Shown here in pieces: positions 32,315 to 37,274 of a stretch of 41,038 nucleotides of DNA (positions within the stretch are counted from its first letter, which is position 1; every line of letters starts with the position of its first letter). The position numbers and the translations under genes are program-made. The DNA comes from UBA5738 sp049641805. GTDB taxonomy: Bacteria > Patescibacteriota > Minisyncoccia > Minisyncoccales > UBA5738. The notes below the pieces were generated by a model, which saw nothing but the letters and a program-made list of their open reading frames with translations, was not told the origin of the DNA and did not search any database. The DNA lies in assembly GCA_049641805.1 (NCBI GenBank), contig JBARNX010000021.1, positions 1 to 41,038 on the forward strand, written 5' to 3'.

Positions 32315-32740
32315 ATGAAGTTGGAACTACCGGTAGGAGTGCAGGAAATGGCAAGAATGCCAAAGGGAATAAGAATGGAATTATTATCAATAATTTTTTT
32401 TGATAAATCGGATGTTTATAAAAAAATTGAAGAGGCCTTCAAGAAGGTGGCGATCGGTCTTTTTAGGGAAAATTACCAGGTCTTTGAAAGGCGAAATCTT
32501 GCCGGAGTTCCCGGCGGATTGCCGGTGGCGGGGTTTTTATTGGTATCTGTCAATGGTAGCGATAACAATCCCGAGCAAGAAGAGTCGCTGGATCGGACTG
32601 TTTATCTTTTTTGCGTCGACCAACGCAAAAAAGGTGAGGGGCTGGCGGTTTGCTACGGGTCGGATAATTTGACCCGGCGGTTGTTGATAATGACGCTCAC
32701 CGATCTTTCTTCTTTTGATAATGTCTCTTCCTTTTCCTAA
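32315..32740 (+). CDS. Hypothetical protein with a strong Shine-Dalgarno
   Basis: A 141-residue protein of no recognised family. It starts KLELPVGVQEMARMPKGIRMELLSIIFF, with a helix SDVYKKIEEAFKKVAIGLF, then mixed strands (GLPVAGFLLVSVNGS, TVYLFCVDQRKKGEGLAVCYGSDNLTRRLLIMTL) and a Ser/Phe-rich end. No signal peptide or membrane helix. CGGAGGA precedes the ATG by 8 nt, one of the best ribosome sites in the window, in contrast to the leaderless genes. A stem-loop follows the stop directly. Confidence 0.65.
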   Translation: MKLELPVGVQEMARMPKGIRMELLSIIFFDKSDVYKKIEEAFKKVAIGLFRENYQVFERRNLAGVPGGLPVAGFLLVSVNGSDNNPEQEESLDRTVYLFCVDQRKKGEGLAVCYGSDNLTRRLLIMTLTDLSSFDNVSSFS

Positions 32741-32741
32741 T

Positions 32742-32770
32742 GGGTTGAAATCTTTCAGCCCCTTTATTTT
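32742..32770 (+). terminator. Stem-loop after the hypothetical gene at 32315
   Basis: GGGTTGAAA-TC-TTTCAGCCC (32742-32761) followed by CCCTTTATTTT. An overlapping alternative stem AGCCCC/GGGGCT extends to 32784. Confidence 0.55.
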
Positions 32771-32783
32771 GATTTTGGGGCTT

Positions 32784-32812
32784 GACGGATCTTTATGGAT
32801 TTGATAGACAAT
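32784..32812 (+). promoter_or_regulatory. Possible promoter of the hairpin-rich ORF
   Basis: TTGACG (32784-32789), 17-nt spacer, TAGACA (32807-32812). The -10 box is weak. Confidence 0.35.
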
Positions 32813-32905
32813 AATTATTAAGAGATTTTATGAATCAAATCGCGCGGGAAAATAATTTTATATTGTTGCCGGTCCTAGTCCTTATTATTAAGGAGGGTCT
32901 TTTAT

Positions 32906-33337
32906 TTGGCAGAAGTTGAAGAAAAAACATTGCTAAACAAAAGATCCTTCGCCAAAAAGCGAAGGTTTTTATTTATTAAGAGAGATCTTTTGTCTAATTA
33001 TAATTTATCAGATAAAAGATCCTTCTCGATAATTCGAAGAGGAGATGTTGGCAAGCCGCTTGCTTATAAAAAACGGCAGGAGAAAGGCATATTCCCTAAA
33101 GGAATAGAAGCGGCGGCGGATAACCGTCGCAGCCAACAAAATCATAGCAATGCGGAGAATTTTCCGCAATTTAAAATTTTTGAAAGGGATCTGTTGAAAT
33201 CAAATTTCAACAGATTGGCTCGCTTGTTGTATACAGGCGGGCGTTTTTATATATTCGGGAAAGTTGCGCAAGGTCGCACCTTGCAAGCTTGCAGGGTACG
33301 ACCTTGCGCAACTTGGAAATTGAAAAATTGGGGTTAA
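32906..33337 (+). CDS. Hairpin-packed ORF with strong ribosome site (doubtful protein, or structured RNA)
   Basis: An open frame of 143 codons starting at a TTG, preceded by AGGAGGG (32891-32897) with an 8-nt spacing. The product would be strongly basic (KRSFAKKRRFLFIKRD) with no known family. The DNA holds about nine consecutive stem-loops: 32946-32970 (CCTTCGC/GCGAAGG plus T-run), 32984-33021, 33021-33042, 33051-33063, 33090-33106, 33113-33130, 33151-33168, 33189-33215 (12-bp perfect) and 33261-33314 (27-nt arms). AAAAGATCCTTC occurs twice. Either the frame is accidental and the region is an array of palindromic elements or a non-coding RNA, or a small gene has been filled with such elements. 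A 29-codon ATG frame (32830-32919) overlaps the ribosome site and could be a leader peptide. Confidence 0.3.
   Translation: MAEVEEKTLLNKRSFAKKRRFLFIKRDLLSNYNLSDKRSFSIIRRGDVGKPLAYKKRQEKGIFPKGIEAAADNRRSQQNHSNAENFPQFKIFERDLLKSNFNRLARLLYTGGRFYIFGKVAQGRTLQACRVRPCATWKLKNWG
33261..33314. repeat. Nested palindrome, GGTC-GC-ACC type
   Basis: Two 27-nt arms (33261-33287 and 33288-33314) are reverse complements with two mismatches and no loop. Each arm holds CAAGGT-CGC-ACCTTG. It lies at the end of the hairpin-rich ORF, directly before the nadE promoter. Confidence 0.75.
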
Positions 33338-33348
33338 TGGCGTAGAAT
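33320..33348 (+). promoter_or_regulatory. Predicted promoter of the NadM-NadE fusion (leaderless)
   Basis: TTGAAA (33320-33325), 17-nt spacer, TAGAAT (33343-33348). The ATG begins 8 nt after the -10 box. Confidence 0.6.
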
Positions 33349-33356
33349 GAAAAAAT

Positions 33357-34640
33357 ATGGAAAACCAAGAATATACAATACCAAAAAATAAAAAAGTGGT
33401 GTTTGTGGGGCGGTTTCAGCCGTTTCATAACGGGCATTTGGAAGCGATCCGGTGGATATTGAAACAGGTCGGCGAAGTTGGCATTGTGATCGGCAGTATG
33501 CAGGAATACGGCCAGGTTAATAATCCTTTGGATTTCAAGGAGCGCAAAGAAATCGTGGAAATGGCGCTGAAAGTTGCCGGGATCAAAAATTACAGGATTT
33601 TTGGTTTGCCGGATTTTCGCAATAACGCGGCCTGGTCAAAGAAGCTGCTGGAGATTACCGGGCTGGGGGCCGGGCAGACGGTTTTGGTTTCTTTGAATGA
33701 TTGGGCGCGGGAGAGCGTGCGCGAAATCGGTATTGAAGTTGCTGACCATCCGATGTTTTTCGACAATTTGTCGGCCACGCAGGTGCGGCAGACCATTGCC
33801 GCGGGTTTTGACTGGGAGAAACTGGTGCCATCCGCGGTTACTCATTATTTGAAGAATAACGGCGGGCTGAAAAGAATTGCCGATAGTCAAGTATTGCCCG
33901 AGGATAAAATAATTGATTTTATTAAAGAAAAAATGGCCGCGGCCGGATTGGAGCGGTTGGTGTTGGGAGTTTCGGGCGGCATTGATTCGGCCGTAATCGC
34001 GGCACTGTTGCAAAAGGCGTTTAAGAAAAAAACAACATTTGTCTGGATGCCATTTGTGCGCAAGTGTCCGTTTGGCAAAAATGTGGTGCGGTTGGAAGAA
34101 GCGTTCAAAATCAAAGTTGAGAAAATATATCTGGATAAAGTGATCCAAATTTTCGCCAAGGCTTTACCCAATGGCGGCAATTTGGTTTACGGAAATTTGA
34201 AACCGCGCATCCGCATGGCCACTCTTTATTATTTTGCCAATTTGAGAAAAGGAATGGTGGTGGGTACGACTAACCGCACGGAAATGGAGATTGGTTATTT
34301 CACCAAGTATGGCGACGGCGGGGTGGATATTGAGCCAATCGCGGATTTGTACAAGAGCGAGATATATGATATGGCCAAGCGATTGAAGATTCCCTCCGAA
34401 ATTATCGAAGTGGCGCCCACGGCCGCGCTGTGGCCGGGCCAGACCGACGAAAAAGAACTGGGGTTAACCTATTTCCAATTGGATACGATATTAAAGTTGT
34501 TGAGCCAGGGATTTTTGCCCGAAGAGGTTTGCCGCCTGACGAACACCGATGCCAATAAAATGCAGAAAATCATCGGCCGCAAAAAGAAAAACGCGCACAA
34601 GCTGGTAATGCCGCCGGTGTGCATTTTGAAAGGCGAATAA
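33357..34640 (+). CDS. nadE: Bifunctional NMN/NaMN adenylyltransferase (NadM-like) - NAD synthetase (NadE)
   Basis: A 427-residue fusion. Residues 12-170 are a nucleotidyltransferase of the NadM type: VVFVGRFQPFHNGHL with HxGH at 24-27, VIGSMQEYGQVNNPL, and LSATQVRQTI near residue 145 for ATP phosphates. This type is known from archaea and from bacterial NadM-Nudix proteins. Residues 180-427 are an NH3-dependent NAD synthetase with the PP-loop SGGIDSA at 206-212, TTNRTEMEIGYFTKYGDGGVDIEPIADLYKSEIYDMA, and PTAALWPGQTDEKELG. Together they would carry out the last two steps of NAD synthesis (mononucleotide to NaAD to NAD). No glutaminase domain is present, so ammonia would be the nitrogen donor. 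Confidence 0.9.
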   Translation: MENQEYTIPKNKKVVFVGRFQPFHNGHLEAIRWILKQVGEVGIVIGSMQEYGQVNNPLDFKERKEIVEMALKVAGIKNYRIFGLPDFRNNAAWSKKLLEITGLGAGQTVLVSLNDWARESVREIGIEVADHPMFFDNLSATQVRQTIAAGFDWEKLVPSAVTHYLKNNGGLKRIADSQVLPEDKIIDFIKEKMAAAGLERLVLGVSGGIDSAVIAALLQKAFKKKTTFVWMPFVRKCPFGKNVVRLEEAFKIKVEKIYLDKVIQIFAKALPNGGNLVYGNLKPRIRMATLYYFANLRKGMVVGTTNRTEMEIGYFTKYGDGGVDIEPIADLYKSEIYDMAKRLKIPSEIIEVAPTAALWPGQTDEKELGLTYFQLDTILKLLSQGFLPEEVCRLTNTDANKMQKIIGRKKKNAHKLVMPPVCILKGE

Positions 34641-34650
34641 AATTATTTTG

Positions 34651-34690
34651 CAGGGGTCTAACCCCTGCGATTACACAGGGGATAGACCCC
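34651..34690. repeat. Nested palindrome, GGTC-TA-ACC type
   Basis: CAGGGGT-CTA-ACCCCTG (34651-34667) is a perfect palindrome by itself and pairs as a whole with CAGGGGATAGACCCC (34676-34690) with one mismatch. It lies between the nadE stop and the DUF475 start, leaving only 7 nt before the ATG. Confidence 0.75.
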
Positions 34691-34697
34691 GAAATAT

Positions 34698-35633
34698 ATG
34701 GATATCGTCAGCATTCTTCTGGTTATCGGCGGGTTGGTGGTTTTTGAGATTGTCAACAGCGTCGATAACGCTATTATCAATGCTCATGTTTTAAAAACCA
34801 TGAGCGCCAAGTGGCGCAAGATTTTTTTGTTTTGGGGGCTGATTTTCGCGGTTTTTGTGATCAGGGGAATATTGCCATTCCTGATCGTTTGGCTCACAGT
34901 TCCGGACATCTCGATTGTTGAGGCGTTCCGCGCGATGTTTACGAGTTCGCCGGAGGTAATTAATGCCATCAACGAAGGCAAACCGCTCATTCTTATCGGC
35001 GCCGGGGTTTTTCTTTTGTTGTTGTATCTCCATTGGCTGTTTTTGGAGGAAAAATCCCCGTTGTTCGTGACCGACCGGCTGATCAAGCCGCACTATGGCA
35101 TCTGGTTTTTTGCCTGCGCGGCGGTGTTGCTTGTCGCTTTATTGTATTTAGCCAAGGCCAGCCCGCTGTTGATGTTGTCGGCGGCCATTGGCAACGCGAT
35201 GTTTTTTATCCTTTACGGGTTTCGCGAACAAGCGGAAAAGGAAAGCGAAAATTTGTTGGCGGGCGGCGGCGGAATGGGCGATCTTTCCAAGCTTTTATAT
35301 CTGGAAGTTTTGGACGCGTCGTTCTCGTTTGACGGCGTTTTGGGAGCGTTTGCGTTCACGACTTCGATTCCGCTGATATTGATCGGCAACGGCATTGGCG
35401 CGTTCGTGGTGCGGGAAATGACCATTAGAAGCATTGATAAAGTTGCCAACTATAAATTCCTGAAGAACGGCGCGATGACCTCGATCGGGATTTTGGGCGC
35501 GATCATTGTTTTTGAAAGTTTTTCCGAAAGTTTTAAATTGGGTTTCAATATTCCCGACGCGGCGGCGCCGTTGATAACTTTCGCCTTGGTGGGCGTGGCA
35601 TTTTGGGAATCGCATAAGTTACTGAAAAAATAA
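34698..35633 (+). CDS. DUF475 family membrane protein (TerC superfamily)
   Basis: A 311-residue protein with about eight transmembrane helices in two similar halves. Each half carries an acidic membrane motif typical of the TerC/LysE-like superfamily: FEIVNSVDNAIINAHVLKTM near residue 16 and LEVLDASFSFDGVLGAFAFT near residue 205. The Asp residues in these motifs are thought to bind a metal ion. TerC proteins export Mn2+ or take part in metalation of secreted enzymes; DUF475 itself is uncharacterised. It follows a nested palindrome directly. Confidence 0.85.
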   Translation: MDIVSILLVIGGLVVFEIVNSVDNAIINAHVLKTMSAKWRKIFLFWGLIFAVFVIRGILPFLIVWLTVPDISIVEAFRAMFTSSPEVINAINEGKPLILIGAGVFLLLLYLHWLFLEEKSPLFVTDRLIKPHYGIWFFACAAVLLVALLYLAKASPLLMLSAAIGNAMFFILYGFREQAEKESENLLAGGGGMGDLSKLLYLEVLDASFSFDGVLGAFAFTTSIPLILIGNGIGAFVVREMTIRSIDKVANYKFLKNGAMTSIGILGAIIVFESFSESFKLGFNIPDAAAPLITFALVGVAFWESHKLLKK

Positions 35634-35769
35634 ATCCGAATATCGAATTTCAAATATCGAAACAAGCACGAATTACAAAAATCTTAAACAAACAGTTAAA
35701 AAGAATTATCGTTTTAAAAATTTTAATTTTCGATATTGTTTCGGATTTCGATATTCGCGCTTCGAATGT
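35634..35769. repeat. AATATCGAA-type inverted repeats between DUF475 and tatD
   Basis: TCCGAATATCGAA at about 35636 has inverted counterparts TTCGATATTG and TTCGGATTTCGATATTCG near 35731-35757. The 136-nt spacer can fold back on itself and contains no ORF. Confidence 0.5.
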
Positions 35770-36606
35770 ATGTTGTTGATTGATACTCACGCACATTTGA
35801 ATTTAGAAGCCTTTGACAATGATCGCCGGCAGGTGATTGAAAATTCCCTTGATAAGGGTGTTTTCATGATTAATGTCGGAGTCAACTATGCTTCGTCGTT
35901 GCGCGCGGTGGAAATCGCCCAAGAAAGCGGCGGCGGAGTTTGGGCCGCGGCCGGGCTGCACCCGGAAAATATCGACGATGATTTTCATCCCGATCCAAAA
36001 GATTTTCGGAGGCCGGAAGACATCAAGGAACCGGCGTTCGATTCCGATCTTTACCGCAAACTGGCGCGATCATCTCCCAAAATTGTTGCCATTGGCGAGA
36101 TTGGTTTGGACTATTTGCATTTACCCAAAGACGAAATTAAAGCGCCGCGCATCCGCGACAAGCAGGCGGATGTTTTCAAGCAACAGCTGGCGCTGGCCCG
36201 CGAACTTGATTTGCCTGTTATCATCCATTCGCGTATGGCGCACAATGACACGATCAATATCTTGCGCGAATTTGCGGGATTCGGAGGGCGCGTGAATGGC
36301 GTGATCCATTGTTTTACCGGTAATGCCGAGGAAATGCGGCAATACCGCGGCTTGGGTTTGTATTTCGGAATCAACGGCATCATCTTCAAGCTTGACTTGA
36401 ATGAGGCAATCGCGCAAATGCCGCCGGATCGCATTCTGCTGGAGACCGATTGCCCGTTTCTTTCGCCTTTGCCTGAAGTAAAGCGTAACGAGCCGCAGTT
36501 TGTTTTGAATGTTGCCGAACGCGTGGCGCAAATCCGCAACGATTCGGTCGAAACCATTATCGAAGCGTCAACGGAAAACGCGAAAAAATTGTTTGGAATA
36601 AGTTGA
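35770..36606 (+). CDS. tatD: TatD-family metal-dependent hydrolase (DNase)
   Basis: A 278-residue TIM-barrel hydrolase. All metal ligands are present: HxH in IDTHAHL (residues 6-8), Glu of AIGEIGLDY, His of PVIIHSR, His of VIHCFTG, and Asp of LLETDCPFLSPLP. TatD proteins are 3'-5' exonucleases or endonucleases in DNA repair and degradation. A slightly long loop (DFHPDPKDFRRPEDIKEPAFDSD) sits after GLHPENI. The ATG at 35770 gives the typical start MLLIDTHAHL. Confidence 0.93.
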   Translation: MLLIDTHAHLNLEAFDNDRRQVIENSLDKGVFMINVGVNYASSLRAVEIAQESGGGVWAAAGLHPENIDDDFHPDPKDFRRPEDIKEPAFDSDLYRKLARSSPKIVAIGEIGLDYLHLPKDEIKAPRIRDKQADVFKQQLALARELDLPVIIHSRMAHNDTINILREFAGFGGRVNGVIHCFTGNAEEMRQYRGLGLYFGINGIIFKLDLNEAIAQMPPDRILLETDCPFLSPLPEVKRNEPQFVLNVAERVAQIRNDSVETIIEASTENAKKLFGIS

Positions 36607-36630
36607 TTTTATTCCAATTTAAGCTATTAT
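36603..36630 (+). promoter_or_regulatory. Promoter of tRNA-Ser(GCU)
   Basis: TTGATT (36603-36608), 16-nt spacer, TATTAT (36625-36630), 16 nt before the tRNA. ATTCCAAT/ATTGGAAT (36611-36618 and 36629-36636) overlaps as an 8-bp palindrome. Confidence 0.55.
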
Positions 36631-36646
36631 TGGAATGTAATTTCTT

Positions 36647-36732
36647 GGAGGGATCGCATAGTGGCATTGCAAGAGGTTGCTAACCTCTGACGGTCTTAAA
36701 GCCGTCCGTGGGTTCGAATCCCGCTCCCTCCG
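36647..36732 (+). tRNA. tRNA-Ser(GCU)
   Basis: Class II tRNA with acceptor GGAGGGA/TCCCTCC, discriminator G, anticodon arm AGAGG-TTGCTAA-CCTCT giving GCU, variable arm GACGGTCTTAAAGCCGTC, and T-stem GTGGG/CCCGC. CCA is not encoded; C follows the discriminator. Confidence 0.93.
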
Positions 36733-36748
36733 CTTTCACCTCGCCGAA

Positions 36749-36775
36749 ACTCTTTTTTGTTTGGCAAAAAAGAGT
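36749..36775 (+). terminator. Hairpin after tRNA-Ser(GCU)
   Basis: ACTCTTTTTTG (36749-36759) and CAAAAAAGAGT (36765-36775), 11 perfect pairs with a 5-nt loop. A second small stem GGGC-TTC-GCCC follows at about 36782-36792. Confidence 0.6.
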
Positions 36776-36855
36776 GAAGGCGGGCTTCGCCCCTTCGGCT
36801 CGGTTCCAGCGTGACGCAGTCCGCCTATAGGAGTTATTTATATTTCGAATAGAAA

Positions 36856-37200
36856 ATGTTTTATGTTTACAGCCTAAAATGTAAAGATGGTTACTATATT
36901 GGCTGTTGCGAAGATTTAAAAGAAAGGTTTAAAAGGCGTAAAAATGGCCATGTTCCGGCGATTGCCGATAGATTGCCGATTGTTTTGGAATTTTATTCTT
37001 TTTATACCCCGCCAGCTTGCTGCGGGGAACAAAAAGAATGAGGAGTCCAGAGGAAACATCCTCTGGTTGCGGCGGGGTTAATACCCCGCCGCAAGAGCCC
37101 GATTTATTTTGCCATCACCAATAAATATAAAGCTTTCGAATTTGAAAATTATCTAAAATCGGGTTCAGGCAGAGTATTTGTGAAAAAACATTTATCATAG
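36856..37200 (+). pseudogene. GIY-YIG protein gene split by a 105-bp hairpin element
   Basis: The N-terminal part (36856-36997) encodes MFYVYSLKCKDGYYIGCCED with GIY-YIG signature halves YVYSL and YYIGC and Arg in LKERFKRRKNG. A TGA at 37039 closes the frame after 61 codons. The missing C-terminus continues in the same frame at 37108-37200: FAITNKYKAFEFENYLKSGSGR then VFVKKHLS and TAG. Deleting 111 nt (36998-37108) joins LEFY to FAITNKYK and restores a normal small GIY-YIG protein. The interrupting DNA has three hairpins and is flanked by TTTATT on both sides. Confidence 0.82.
36998..37108. mobile_element. 105-bp three-hairpin insertion with 6-bp target duplication
   Basis: TTTATT at 36992-36997 is repeated at 37103-37108. 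Between them lie three stems: one combining TTCTTTTT/AAAAAGAA with CCCCGC/GCGGGG, CCAGAGGA-AACA-TCCTCTGG, and TTGCGGCGGGG-TTAATA-CCCCGCCGCAA. There is no ORF, so movement would need enzymes supplied elsewhere. The size resembles REP/BIME-like or MITE-like elements. Confidence 0.65.
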
Positions 37201-37248
37201 TTTGCGAAAGTATTTTACCGCCGCGAGGCGGTTTTTTGCTTTCGCAAA
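37201..37248. terminator. Nested hairpin terminator before the P-type ATPase
   Basis: Inner stem ACCGCC-GCGA-GGCGGT (37217-37232) with a T-run to 37237, enclosed by TTTGCGAAAG (37201-37210) and CTTTCGCAAA (37239-37248). Confidence 0.7.
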
Positions 37249-37274
37249 ACTGTTTTATCCGCTAAAATAGAAAA

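Noticed and set aside
32906..33337. CRISPR array suggested by evenly spaced hairpins
   Set aside because: The stems differ in sequence; there is no constant repeat with unique spacers and no cas gene nearby.
36856..37200. Recoded TGA (Gly) in the GIY-YIG gene
   Set aside because: Many genes in the window end in TGA at the expected family length, and the TGA lies inside an inserted hairpin element that also disrupts the protein fold.
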